Shown here: positions 43,215 through 51,669 of the stretch, in pieces
How positions within the stretch are numbered: position 1 is the first letter of the stretch
How the letters are laid out: each line of letters begins with the position of its first letter
Assembly (NCBI GenBank): GCA_900767025.1
Contig: CAAFXS010000014.1
Location: 62,001-126,000, forward strand
Direction of reading: 5' to 3'
From: Clostridia bacterium
GTDB taxonomy: Bacteria; Bacillota; Clostridia; Oscillospirales; Acutalibacteraceae
Length of the DNA: 64,000 nt
The notes under the pieces: generated by a model
Database searches by the model: none
The model's input: the letters and a program-made list of their open reading frames with translations, nothing else
Told to the model about the DNA's origin: nothing
Position numbers and translations under genes: made by a program

Positions 43215-43940
43215 TTAATCTTCAACAGCCTCGTTAATATAAAGGGCTGTAAGAAATACAAAAATATATGCCTGCAGCAATGCGTCAAATATATCGAAAT
43301 AAAGGCTGAGCGCCACAGGAAGCACCACCGGCACAACTGCCTTAATGAGCTCCATAATTACAAAGGCACCCAAAACATTACCGAAAAGACGCATACAAAG
43401 CGAAAGAGGCTTAATACCTATTTCAAGAATATTAATGGGAAGTACAATAGCGGTTGGCTTTGCAAAGGCTTTAAGCCTGCCCTTGACTCCCTTTTCTCTG
43501 AAAGCGGCATACTCTACTATAATAATACTGGTCAGAGCTAATGCGGCAGTTACCTGCATACTTTTTGTAGGCGGCTTCATACCGAATATTCCCGCCATAT
43601 TAGACACGCCTATAAATATTGCCACACTCATAAGCCAAGGCGTAAAATATTCTGCCTTTTCGCCCAGAACGCCGTTGAAAAAGCCTTCTGCCTTTTCGTA
43701 GCAAAGCTCCAGCAGCTGCTGTCTTTTTGAAATTTCGCCTGTAACCTTAAGATTACGGGTAAGAAGAATTGCAAGCACCGTCAGCACAGCTATAATAATC
43801 CAGGTAACAACAGTAGCCTCGTCAAAGCCGAATTTGACTCCTCCGATGTTAAAGCTGAATACCTCTTCAAGATTAAGCTGTTCGCTGAGCTCCTTTTGCA
43901 AATCAAGCTTCATTGTTATATCACTAAGCGTATCGTTCAC
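43215..43940 (-). CDS. atpB: ATP synthase a subunit
   Basis: Membrane stator subunit of 241 residues with about five to six helices; the essential arginine is R184 in L-C-M-R-L-F-G-N-V-L-G. First gene of the operon. The start is uncertain: the GTG at 43940 directly abuts its GAGGAG SD, which is too close for normal initiation, and the next in-frame ATG (43913) lacks an SD at proper distance. The predicted transcription start leaves a leader of only about 15-20 nt. Confidence 0.93.
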   Translation of the reverse strand: MNDTLSDITMKLDLQKELSEQLNLEEVFSFNIGGVKFGFDEATVVTWIIIAVLTVLAILLTRNLKVTGEISKRQQLLELCYEKAEGFFNGVLGEKAEYFTPWLMSVAIFIGVSNMAGIFGMKPPTKSMQVTAALALTSIIIVEYAAFREKGVKGRLKAFAKPTAIVLPINILEIGIKPLSLCMRLFGNVLGAFVIMELIKAVVPVVLPVALSLYFDIFDALLQAYIFVFLTALYINEAVED

Positions 43941-43963
43941 CTCCTCGTTTACCGCTGACTGTA

Positions 43964-43992
43964 ATTATACTACAGTACGCGATAAAATTCAA
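43964..43992 (-). promoter_or_regulatory. Promoter of the atp operon
   Basis: TTGAAT at 43987-43992, 17-bp spacer, TATAAT at 43964-43969 on the minus strand. Confidence 0.7.
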
Positions 43993-44064
43993 ATACTATT
44001 ATTAAAATTGCCGTTTTTTACATTTACAGTAACCAAAGTTTAAAAAAATTGTTCAATTTTTATG

Positions 44065-44093
44065 TTTACATATCTTTTCCGTTAGTTTATAAT
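44065..44093 (+). promoter_or_regulatory. Promoter of proS
   Basis: TTTACA at 44065-44070, 17-bp spacer, TATAAT at 44088-44093, divergent from the atp promoter. Confidence 0.7.
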
Positions 44094-44136
44094 AGTTGTA
44101 TATGCACTGAAATAATAATGTGTTAAGGAGACAGAT

Positions 44137-45579
44137 ATGGCTAAGGACCAAAAGAAAATGGTGGAGGCAATAACCTCAATGGACGAGGATTTTGCAAAAT
44201 GGTACACCGATGTATGCAAAAAAGCGGAGCTGGTTTCATACACCAGCGTTAAGGGCTGTATGGTTATAAGACCCTACGGCTATGCAATATGGGAAAATAT
44301 TCAAAGAATACTTGACGGTATGTTCAAGGAAACAGGCCACGAAAATGTTTGTATGCCTATGTTCATACCCGAAAGCCTGTTACAGAAGGAGGCTGACCAT
44401 GTTGAAGGCTTTGCCCCGGAATGTGCCTGGGTAACCTACGGCGGTAACGAAAAGCTGGAGGAAAGGCTTTGCGTTCGCCCCACAAGCGAAACTCTTTTCT
44501 GTGAGCATTTTAAGGACATTGTTCATTCTCACAGGGATTTGCCAAAGCTTTACAATCAGTGGGTTTCCGTTGTTCGTTGGGAAAAGACCACAAGGCCTTT
44601 CCTGCGTTCCCGTGAATTTCTCTGGCAGGAGGGTCACACCCTTCACGCCACTGCCGAGGAGGCTATTGAGGAAACGGAAAGAATGCTCAATGTTTACACA
44701 AAATTCTGCCGTGACTACCTGGCAATGCCTGTTGTTCAGGGTATGAAAACCGAAAGCGACAAGTTTGCCGGTGCAGAGAGAACCTACTGCATTGAGGCGC
44801 TTATGCACGACGGCAAGGCACTTCAGGCAGGCACTAGCCACTATTTCGGCGACGGCTTTGCAAAAGCATTTGAAATTCAGTATTCCAACAAGGAAAATCA
44901 GCTTACCTACCCGCACCAGACCTCCTGGGGTGTTACCACAAGGCTTATCGGTGCAATCATTATGACTCACGGCGACGATAACGGACTTGTGCTTCCCCCT
45001 GCCGTTGCACCTGTTCAGGTTATGGTTATCCCCATTGCACAGCACAAGGAGGGTGTGCTTGAGAAGGCTAACGCGCTTACAGAACAGCTTAAAAAGATTT
45101 GCCGTGCAAAAATTGATGATTCAAGCAATTCACCGGGCTGGAAATTTGCCGAATACGAAATGAAGGGTGTTCCGGTTAGAATTGAGCTTGGTCCAAAGGA
45201 CCTTGAAAATAATCAGTGCGTAATCGTAACACGCCACAACAGAGAAAAGACTGTTGTTTCACTTGATGAGGTTGAAAGCGTAGTATTGCAGAAGCTTCAG
45301 GAGGTACACGACGGATTGTACGCCAAGGCTCTTGAAAACAGAGAAAACAGAACCTACAAGTGCACAACTCTTGATGAAATCACAAAGGCTCTTGAGGAAA
45401 AGGGCGACGGCTTTGTTAAGGCAATGTGGTGCGGTGACGAGGAGTGCGAGGATAAGGTTAAGGAGCTTACAGGCGTAGGCTCACGCTGTATCCCCTTTGA
45501 TGAGGAACAGCTTTCCGATACCTGTGTTTGCTGCGGCAAGCCTGCTAAGCATATGCTCTACTGGGGCAAAGCATATTGA
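44137..45579 (+). CDS. proS: Prolyl-tRNA synthetase (type 3/archaeal-like)
   Basis: Class II synthetase charging tRNA-Pro. At 480 residues it is the short form lacking the INS editing domain of E. coli-type ProRS. Motif 2 is visible in F-L-R-S-R-E-F-L-W-Q-E-G-H-T, and motif 1 in I-R-P-Y-G-Y-A-I-W-E. The C-terminal domain has four cysteines (D-E-E-C, then R-C, then C-V-C-C), likely a zinc site, and ends in W-G-K-A-Y as is usual for this type. The SD AAGGAG precedes the ATG. Confidence 0.96.
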   Translation: MAKDQKKMVEAITSMDEDFAKWYTDVCKKAELVSYTSVKGCMVIRPYGYAIWENIQRILDGMFKETGHENVCMPMFIPESLLQKEADHVEGFAPECAWVTYGGNEKLEERLCVRPTSETLFCEHFKDIVHSHRDLPKLYNQWVSVVRWEKTTRPFLRSREFLWQEGHTLHATAEEAIEETERMLNVYTKFCRDYLAMPVVQGMKTESDKFAGAERTYCIEALMHDGKALQAGTSHYFGDGFAKAFEIQYSNKENQLTYPHQTSWGVTTRLIGAIIMTHGDDNGLVLPPAVAPVQVMVIPIAQHKEGVLEKANALTEQLKKICRAKIDDSSNSPGWKFAEYEMKGVPVRIELGPKDLENNQCVIVTRHNREKTVVSLDEVESVVLQKLQEVHDGLYAKALENRENRTYKCTTLDEITKALEEKGDGFVKAMWCGDEECEDKVKELTGVGSRCIPFDEEQLSDTCVCCGKPAKHMLYWGKAY

Positions 45580-45619
45580 TATGGTTAAAAGTATTTTTTA
45601 ATTTTTCGGAGGTATTTAT

Positions 45620-46636
45620 ATGTCTGTTTTAGTTACCGGCGGTTTAGGTTACATCGGCTCTCACACCTGCGTTGAGCTTATTAATTCAGGTGCAGAAATC
45701 GTTGTTGTTGACAACCTTTACAACTGCAAAAAAAGCTCTTATGACAGAATTAAGGCTCTTGTTGGCAAGGACTTTAAGTTCTATGAGTGCGACATTCGTG
45801 ATGCAGAGGGTATGAACGAGATTTTTGAAAAGGAAAGCATTGACTCTGTTATTCATTTTGCAGGTCTTAAAGCAGTTGGCGAAAGCGTTGAAAAGCCACT
45901 TGAATACTTTGACAACAATGTTAACGGAACACTTGTGCTCCTTGATGTTATGAGAAAGCACGGCTGTAAAAAAATCGTTTTCTCGTCATCTGCAACAGTT
46001 TACGGTATGAACAATGTTTCACCTCTTACCGAGGATATGCATGTTGGCGGTGTTACAAACCCCTACGGCAGAACAAAGTATATGATTGAGTGCATACTCA
46101 AGGATTTGTATGTTTCCGACAATGAGTGGTCAATCTGCCTGCTCAGGTACTTTAATCCTATCGGCGCTCACAAAAGCGGTACTATGGGTGAGGACCCCAA
46201 CGGTATTCCAAACAACCTTATGCCTTATATCACACAGGTTGCTATCGGCAAGAGAGAGTGCCTGGGTGTGTTCGGTGATGACTATGATACTCCCGACGGC
46301 ACCGGCGTTCGTGACTACATTCATGTTGTTGACCTTGCTTTAGGTCACCTGAAGGCAGTTGAAAAGGTTAAGGCTGAAAACGGCTTGTTTATTTATAACC
46401 TTGGCACAGGCGTTGGCTACTCTGTTCTTGATGTTGTTAAGGCGTTTGAAAAGGCATCAGGTCAGAAAATCCCTTACGAGATTAAGCCAAGAAGAGCAGG
46501 AGATATTGCCACCTGCTATTCCGATCCGTCAAAGGCTCTTAAGGAGCTTGGCTGGAAGGCTGAAAGAGGAATTGAAGAAATGTGTGAGGATAGCTGGAGA
46601 TGGCAGAGCCAGAACCCCAATGGCTACCCCGACTAA
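45620..46636 (+). CDS. galE: UDP-glucose 4-epimerase
   Basis: Extended short-chain dehydrogenase of 338 residues interconverting UDP-glucose and UDP-galactose. The NAD-binding G-G-L-G-Y-I-G-S-H-T is at residue 7, the S-S-S-A-T-V-Y-G serine region near 123, and the Y-G-R-T-K catalytic pair near 149. It lies 40 nt after proS and probably shares its transcript; a strong terminator follows. Confidence 0.97.
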   Translation: MSVLVTGGLGYIGSHTCVELINSGAEIVVVDNLYNCKKSSYDRIKALVGKDFKFYECDIRDAEGMNEIFEKESIDSVIHFAGLKAVGESVEKPLEYFDNNVNGTLVLLDVMRKHGCKKIVFSSSATVYGMNNVSPLTEDMHVGGVTNPYGRTKYMIECILKDLYVSDNEWSICLLRYFNPIGAHKSGTMGEDPNGIPNNLMPYITQVAIGKRECLGVFGDDYDTPDGTGVRDYIHVVDLALGHLKAVEKVKAENGLFIYNLGTGVGYSVLDVVKAFEKASGQKIPYEIKPRRAGDIATCYSDPSKALKELGWKAERGIEEMCEDSWRWQSQNPNGYPD

Positions 46637-46650
46637 TTGCAAATATTTAA

Positions 46651-46683
46651 GAGCTGAGTTGCTTTTGCAACTCAGCTCTTTTT
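46651..46683 (+). terminator. Intrinsic terminator of proS-galE
   Basis: A perfect 12-bp stem with a TTTT loop (46651-46678) is followed by a T-run. Confidence 0.92.
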
Positions 46684-46694
46684 GCGTTAATTGC

Positions 46695-46793
46695 GGTTTG
46701 TAAGGTTGTTATGAACAACCGTAGGGGCGACTATCAGTCGCCCGCCAATTCGGGCGGATAATATCCGCCCCTACGATAACACAGCTACAAACC
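46695..46793. repeat. MITE-like nested palindrome
   Basis: Outer perfect 8-bp inverted repeats (GGTTTGTA at 46695-46702, TACAAACC at 46786-46793) enclose a GTTGTT/AACAAC hairpin. They also enclose a 56-bp core (46720-46775) whose ends are CGTAGGGGCG and CGCCCCTACG, with two inner hairpins (GGGCGACTATCAGTCGCCC and GGGCGGATAATATCCGCCC). This GTAGGGGCGG-type core is familiar to me as an interspersed repeat in Clostridia. It has no ORF. Confidence 0.75.
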
Positions 46794-46846
46794 CTAATTT
46801 ACTGTTGAAAAAATAGCTTATTGTATGGGTAACCCTTCCCATACAC

Positions 46847-47353
46847 TCATTCAACGCACTGCATATAGTATATCGTTTTACTCTGCGTGTCATACAAATA
46901 CAGTTCAAAATTTTCGGTGCTGTAATCGGCGTTGGGGTTATCGGCAGGTATTCCGCCAAGCCCTAAAATAAAATAATCATCTTCACTGATATTTTCTAAA
47001 AAATCGCCCTTGCCTGTTGTTTGTGCAGGATAAATATTTTCACCGTAAAAGCTGTCATTGTAGTATTGCAGATATTTTTTTACGGTTTCAAAATTATCTG
47101 CAACAGGCTGATAACCATCATATAATTCCTCGGTTATATCCTTATCATAATAATATTCCGCATAACAAAGTGAATCGCCAAAGCCATAATTATAATCCTC
47201 GTCACAATCAATATAGCCGGATACAATAGCCTCATTATGCTTGCTTGCATCGTGAAAGGTTTTGCAGTATAAATCAGGAATTGTAAAACAGCCGATAACA
47301 ACAATTGCAATTATAAGTATTGCTGATAATACTGCAATAATGATTTTTTTCAT
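46847..47353 (-). CDS. Hypothetical membrane-anchored or exported protein
   Basis: A 168-residue protein with one N-terminal hydrophobic segment (about 3-22, containing a Cys) and a mostly acidic, Tyr-rich extracytoplasmic part (Y-Y-Y-D-K-D, D-E-D-Y-N-Y-G-F-G-D). I recognise no family. It is 9 nt downstream of the next hypothetical gene in the same direction and is likely co-transcribed with it. Confidence 0.65.
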   Translation of the reverse strand: MKKIIIAVLSAILIIAIVVIGCFTIPDLYCKTFHDASKHNEAIVSGYIDCDEDYNYGFGDSLCYAEYYYDKDITEELYDGYQPVADNFETVKKYLQYYNDSFYGENIYPAQTTGKGDFLENISEDDYFILGLGGIPADNPNADYSTENFELYLYDTQSKTIYYMQCVE

Positions 47354-47362
47354 AATTCCACC

Positions 47363-48136
47363 TCAAGTATAATTAGAGATATTACCGTATTCGTCGGTTA
47401 CTTCCTTACGGACTAGCTGAAATGTATTTCTTATATTATCTAATTCCTCATTGCTGAATGACGGATTATCCTCATATTTCAGTATACCTAACAGCTCGTC
47501 ATAGGTTAGGCAATGAAGTTTAGTATAAATAACATCGTTTTTATCGCTGTCAAACACTGTTTCAAGCAAAAGGAAATTCATATCATAATCATTCTTCATC
47601 CTTGAAAAATGACCGCTCATTTCATCGCCTGTGACCGATCCAAAGGTTGAATATCTTTCAAATTCCAATTCATTTGTTCCTATAGGATCATATTCGCACA
47701 AATAAACATATGTATCACCGTTAAATTCAATATAGCTGTTTTCATCCTTACCGAATATTTTCACCTTTTCAACGGCGTTTTTCTTTGGCTCTTTATAAAG
47801 TGTTTTTATTTTATCCTCCCGTTTGAACACAAATCTTTCATGCAATTCCTTGCGGATAATATAATCCGTGTCCTCGCCTAAATAGTAGTATTCAAACAAA
47901 CCTGCTTTAATCATCGGTCCCGATTTAACTTCATTGTTACCGCCCATTGTCCAGCCCACGCAACGGTAGGTGTGAAACATATAATATACTCTTTGCTCAT
48001 ATATTTCACCTCCGCCTGTTAAATCCCTGGGGCCTATTGCATAGAGCCATAAAACAGGCATAACAACAACCATAAAGCAAACAATTGCAATAATCACAGA
48101 CCGCTTTTTTATTTTTTTAGCCTTCTTCTCGTCCAT
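47363..48136 (-). CDS. Hypothetical membrane-anchored protein
   Basis: A 257-residue protein: very basic start (D-E-K-K-A-K-K-I-K-K-R), one membrane helix near 13-33, then an extracytoplasmic domain rich in Tyr and acidic residues. The start of that domain, R-V-Y-Y-M-F-H-T-Y-R-C-V-G, resembles R-V-Y-Y-K-F-N-T-Y-F-S-C-G of the neighbouring 99-residue protein, so the two may share an origin. Function unknown. Confidence 0.65.
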   Translation of the reverse strand: MDEKKAKKIKKRSVIIAIVCFMVVVMPVLWLYAIGPRDLTGGGEIYEQRVYYMFHTYRCVGWTMGGNNEVKSGPMIKAGLFEYYYLGEDTDYIIRKELHERFVFKREDKIKTLYKEPKKNAVEKVKIFGKDENSYIEFNGDTYVYLCEYDPIGTNELEFERYSTFGSVTGDEMSGHFSRMKNDYDMNFLLLETVFDSDKNDVIYTKLHCLTYDELLGILKYEDNPSFSNEELDNIRNTFQLVRKEVTDEYGNISNYT

Positions 48137-48160
48137 ATGCTTTAGCCTTTCTATTTAGGT

Positions 48161-48460
48161 TTATTTCACAATGTCTGTATTATAATAGCACGCATAAGCA
48201 TCATTAAACTGCTTGGCATAAATTGTATCATCATGTATATAAGCTTTATTGCTATTTAGCTTTCCGATTTGTTTCGCATCATCCGGCAACTCATCAAGGT
48301 CAATAGTACCACATGAAAAATATGTGTTGAATTTATAATACACCCTAAGCTCATTAGAGGTTGAATCAACAAAAAATCTTGGAGTAAATAAAAAATAAGT
48401 ACCGATTACTATAGTAAAAATCAAAATAACTGCTGTTATTAAAACCTTTTTTCTGCTCAT
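48161..48460 (-). CDS. Hypothetical small membrane-anchored protein
   Basis: A 99-residue protein with one membrane helix near residues 5-25 and a short extracytoplasmic domain. It shares the R-V-Y-Y-x-F-x-T-Y motif with the 257-residue protein of the next gene; it may be a shortened relative. It follows the XRE regulator gene by 12 nt. Confidence 0.6.
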   Translation of the reverse strand: MSRKKVLITAVILIFTIVIGTYFLFTPRFFVDSTSNELRVYYKFNTYFSCGTIDLDELPDDAKQIGKLNSNKAYIHDDTIYAKQFNDAYACYYNTDIVK

Positions 48461-48472
48461 ATTTACCTTCCT

Positions 48473-48676
48473 TTACGGAATATACTCAAGTATATCTGCC
48501 GGTTGGCAGTCAAGCTCCCTGCAGATTGCGTCCAAGGTTGAAAAGCGGATAGCCTTTGCCTTGCCTGTTTTGAGTATGGATAAATTTGCCTGGGTAATGC
48601 CGATTTTGTTTGCAAGCTCAAGGGAGGACATTTTCCTTTTGGCAAGCATTACATCTAAATTAACTATTATTGCCAT
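48473..48676 (-). CDS. XRE-family (Cro/CI) transcriptional regulator, YozG-like
   Basis: A 67-residue single-domain helix-turn-helix protein: M-S-S-L-E-L-A-N-K-I-G-I-T-Q-A-N-L-S-I-L-K-T-G is the HTH, and A-I-C-R-E-L-D-C-Q-P-A-D-I-L-E-Y the typical C-terminal helix. It lies 9 nt after a DUF2975 membrane protein gene, a common pairing. It probably controls this operon. Confidence 0.92.
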   Translation of the reverse strand: MAIIVNLDVMLAKRKMSSLELANKIGITQANLSILKTGKAKAIRFSTLDAICRELDCQPADILEYIP

Positions 48677-48685
48677 AACGCCCTC

Positions 48686-49171
48686 CTAAATTGTTAAATC
48701 GTTTTCGTCTTTGATTTCGATTGCATTTTCAAAGGTGTGCATTACCACACGGACAACCAAGCCAACAAAAATTTCACCCACACCGATAATAAACATAGGT
48801 AAATAAAACACTATACCGAATACCATAATCCCCATGTCATCTAATGAGAAGGATAACAGTTCAATTATAAATGATACAAGGGTAACAAGGGAGGCGAAAA
48901 AACAGCACCAGCTGAGTGTTCGCAACCGTTTAACATTATCGGTATGAAAAACAATTTTCTTTCTAAGATTAATCATCAGCCTGTCAAGGCTCACAAGGGC
49001 AACGGCACCTGCCGGAACAGCCGCCAAAAGAGTGAAATAATATATTGTTATTGTATCGCCTTCAATTATTTTTCCTTTATAAACAAAAGGCGGAACAATG
49101 GTAACTAAAGCAAGAATAATATAAAATGCTTTAATCATTATGTGGGTAATTTGCAGGGATTTCTGTTTCAT
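48686..49171 (-). CDS. DUF2975 family membrane protein
   Basis: A 161-residue protein with four predicted membrane helices, and the pattern L-R-K-K-I-V-F-H-T-D-N-V-K-R-L-R between helices 2 and 3 that is typical of DUF2975. Its pairing with an XRE regulator is standard for the family, suggesting a membrane signal or stress module, but no function is proven. The SD AGGAGG precedes the ATG. Confidence 0.85.
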   Translation of the reverse strand: MKQKSLQITHIMIKAFYIILALVTIVPPFVYKGKIIEGDTITIYYFTLLAAVPAGAVALVSLDRLMINLRKKIVFHTDNVKRLRTLSWCCFFASLVTLVSFIIELLSFSLDDMGIMVFGIVFYLPMFIIGVGEIFVGLVVRVVMHTFENAIEIKDENDLTI

Positions 49172-49205
49172 AAAGGAACCTCCTAATATTTGTCATTTCA
49201 CCCTC

Positions 49206-49233
49206 ATTATACACAATGATTATCGTTTGTCAA
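49206..49233 (-). promoter_or_regulatory. Promoter of the DUF2975-XRE operon
   Basis: TTGACA at 49228-49233, 16-bp spacer, TATAAT at 49206-49211 on the minus strand. An ATTAT/ATAAT inverted repeat spans the -35 and could be an operator for the XRE protein. Confidence 0.7.
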
Positions 49234-49249
49234 TAATTATTTACCAAAA

Positions 49250-49301
49250 AACAAAAAAAATAACGGATGATTAGGTGTTGTCCTAATCATCCGTTATTTC
49301 G
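49250..49301 (-). terminator. Terminator of the ECF-transporter operon, overlapping a stop codon
   Basis: A 17-bp perfect stem with a short loop follows the TAA of the small membrane protein gene; the stop codon is part of the stem base, and a run of eight T follows on the minus strand. Confidence 0.85.
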
Positions 49302-49542
49302 CAAAGTGAAGAAGTAATATTATATCAATCACAAATAGCACAAGAGCAATAATTCCCATAATTGCCGAGGCTTTAATCTTTTTGGAATTTTCATCACTTA
49401 GCTTGACCTTTTTGTTTTTAAACACAATCCCAACGGTGAGCCCCATTATTGCAAAGGCGGGGCAAATCCCCAGGGTACAAAGCCCCACAAGCGACATAAT
49501 AAATGAAAATTTTGAAAGTCTGTTAATAATATCGTTATTCAT
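49294..49542 (-). CDS. Small membrane protein, two helices (DUF4190-like)
   Basis: An 82-residue protein with two membrane segments (about 13-37 and 58-79) around a short basic loop. The pattern of a Gly-rich first helix followed by a charged linker resembles DUF4190-type proteins. It overlaps the end of the ECF S-component gene by 8 nt and is the last gene of that operon. No assigned function. Confidence 0.7.
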   Translation of the reverse strand: MNNDIINRLSKFSFIMSLVGLCTLGICPAFAIMGLTVGIVFKNKKVKLSDENSKKIKASAIMGIIALVLFVIDIILLLHFAK

Positions 49543-50227
49543 AATCCGCCTCCAGAATACCGTATTTTCTAATTATCCTATTAATTTTTTTAACAAATTC
49601 CTGGCCGAAAGCAAGCAGGCACACCGCCGTTGTTATACCGAAGGTCAGGTTAAAGGGAACACCTGCCAGATAGACTGCAAGAACCGATGAAAATGTGTAA
49701 TCATCAGTCATCATCAGCACGGTGCTTAAATCCACAAGCAGTGCGTAAAGGACAAACGTCAGCACAAAGCCCAGTATTGCCATGGGCACTCTTTTAGCCT
49801 TAGCCTTTGAAAAAACAAGACCTGCAACAAAGCCCACCATACCCAATGCAACCATTTGAAAGGGTGTCCATATCCCCTGACCGAAAATAAAGTTTGACAC
49901 AAAGGCTGAAAAGGCACCCACAAGATAACCCCTTTTTGCACCGAGACAGGCACCGCAGACAATTACCACTGCTCCGATGGGTTTAACCTGTGGGATAAGA
50001 TAGAACACCGCACGGCTCACCACCGCCAATGCAATAAGGCTTGAAAGCAGTGCAACCTCCCTTGAAGAGGGACGGCTGTTTTCAAAGGAAATTATAAAAG
50101 GAATAATTGATAAAATCAATATAAATGCAGAGATAATATAATAATTTTTGTTTTCCGAAAACACCTGCCACAAAACAGTACCCGCAACAGCTATGACAAC
50201 GCACAAATAAGGCAACGCTTTTTTCAT
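49535..50227 (-). CDS. ECF transporter S component
   Basis: A 230-residue polytopic substrate-binding membrane protein of an energy-coupling-factor importer. It has two extra N-terminal helices, then a six-helix core with G-A-C-L-G-A-K-R-G-Y-L-V-G-A-F-S-A-F-V-S-N and F-G-Q-G-I-W-T-P-F-Q-M. It overlaps the dual ATPase gene by 4 nt. The core recalls S components grouped with cobalamin transport, but there is no B12 riboswitch and the vitamin cannot be named with confidence. Confidence 0.82.
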   Translation of the reverse strand: MKKALPYLCVVIAVAGTVLWQVFSENKNYYIISAFILILSIIPFIISFENSRPSSREVALLSSLIALAVVSRAVFYLIPQVKPIGAVVIVCGACLGAKRGYLVGAFSAFVSNFIFGQGIWTPFQMVALGMVGFVAGLVFSKAKAKRVPMAILGFVLTFVLYALLVDLSTVLMMTDDYTFSSVLAVYLAGVPFNLTFGITTAVCLLAFGQEFVKKINRIIRKYGILEADYE

Positions 50228-51669
50228 TCCAAATCCTCCGCCGATACAGCGCAGTCAAGACAGCCTTTAGTTATCCGCCTTAGCTGAGTTGTGTAGAAAT
50301 TAAGGCTTGAAAGCACCTGCCGTCTTTCCCCTGCAATAGTAATAACCCCATCGGACAGAAAGGAAACATAATCAGCAGTGTCGCCTACAAAATCCAAATC
50401 GTGAGAAACCATTATAACCGTTTTGCCGAGATTTTTCAAAAATACCGCAAGGTCATTTTTGTTAAACACATCAAGGGCTTTGGTAGGCTCGTCCAAAAGC
50501 AGAATATCAAAATCCTGCTTAAACAGAATTGCCAAAGCAAGCTTTTGCATCTGACCCACACTTAAATCATAGGGGTGCTGAGTCATATGTTCATCAAGAC
50601 CGAAGGCCTTTGCGGAGTCCGGGTCAATCTCCTCACCAACCGTATCCTTTGTAAAAAGATACCTGGGATTTTGGGGAAGATAAGCTATTTTTCCGTCAAT
50701 TTTAACCTTTCCGGAATAGGGCTTTTTAATCCCGGCAATGACCTTTAAAAGTGTAGTTTTACCGCTGCCGTTAGAACCGATAACACAATGAATTTTGCCC
50801 TCATAGGCACTGAAATTCAGCCTGTCAAGGACATCGGGCATATTTTTACCGTAGGCAAAGGTGATATTTTTAAGCCTAACTATTTCCCGGGAAATTGCCT
50901 GTTTTTCGCATGGCTTTTCACAAAGTGACGGTGCATATTTTACCGCCTCTTTAACGGTAAGAGGATGACTGTCAAACAGCCTTGCAGACAAGGGATAAAA
51001 GGGCGAAACACTGTCATTAACATTTTCGGGTTTGTCGTAAAATATGCATTTGCCCCTGTCAAGCACCATTAATTTGTCACAGGCGTCAATGATACCGTCG
51101 CTTTGATGAGTGGACATAATTACAGTAACACCAAGCTCACTGTTAAGCCTTTTTAATATATTAATCAGCTCAAAGGAGGCTTTACTGTCAAGCTGTGAGG
51201 TAGGCTCGTCAAGAATAATTGCATCGGCGTCGTTAATCATTGCCGCCGCTATTGACACCGCCGCCTTTTCACCGCCTGAAAGGGTACTGATTTCACGGTC
51301 AAGAAGCTCCGTAAGATTGAAAAAGGAGGCAATTTCCCCTATCTTCAGCGCGATGGTATTGTTGTCTGCCTTTATATTTTCAAGAGCGAAGGCAAGCTCT
51401 CCCCTAACCTGTGCACTTACAAAGGTATTTTCAGGACTTTGAGCCACATAGCCTATGGATTTTGAATTAACCTCTGCCTTTCCTTCACGCCTTCCGTAAG
51501 GTGAAACTGCAGGGTTAATAAGGCTTAAAAGTGTTGATTTGCCACTGCCTGTTTTGCCCATAACAAGAATAAAATCGCCCTTGTTAACAGTAACGCTAAC
51601 ATTATCAAGAGCTTTTTTATTTGAGTCGGGATACTGAAAGCTTAAATTTTCCGCTTTAAAAAATACCAT
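50224..51669 (-). CDS. ECF transporter ATPase, two fused ABC domains
   Basis: A 481-residue protein with two complete ATPase domains. The first has Walker A G-K-T-G-S-G-K-S-T, signature L-S-G-G-E-K and Walker B A-I-I-L-D-E-P-T. The second has Walker A G-S-N-G-S-G-K-T-T, signature L-S-V-G-Q and I-L-L-L-D-E-P-T-K. Many ECF modules use separate EcfA1/A2; fused versions are typical of dedicated (group I-like) systems such as YkoD. It overlaps the T-component gene by 28 nt. Confidence 0.9.
   Translation of the reverse strand: MVFFKAENLSFQYPDSNKKALDNVSVTVNKGDFILVMGKTGSGKSTLLSLINPAVSPYGRREGKAEVNSKSIGYVAQSPENTFVSAQVRGELAFALENIKADNNTIALKIGEIASFFNLTELLDREISTLSGGEKAAVSIAAAMINDADAIILDEPTSQLDSKASFELINILKRLNSELGVTVIMSTHQSDGIIDACDKLMVLDRGKCIFYDKPENVNDSVSPFYPLSARLFDSHPLTVKEAVKYAPSLCEKPCEKQAISREIVRLKNITFAYGKNMPDVLDRLNFSAYEGKIHCVIGSNGSGKTTLLKVIAGIKKPYSGKVKIDGKIAYLPQNPRYLFTKDTVGEEIDPDSAKAFGLDEHMTQHPYDLSVGQMQKLALAILFKQDFDILLLDEPTKALDVFNKNDLAVFLKNLGKTVIMVSHDLDFVGDTADYVSFLSDGVITIAGERRQVLSSLNFYTTQLRRITKGCLDCAVSAEDLE

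Noticed and set aside
43995..44136. T-box leader upstream of proS
   Set aside because: The distance from the predicted promoter to the start codon is too short, and there is no T-box consensus or terminator. The same holds for trpS, which is internal to an operon.
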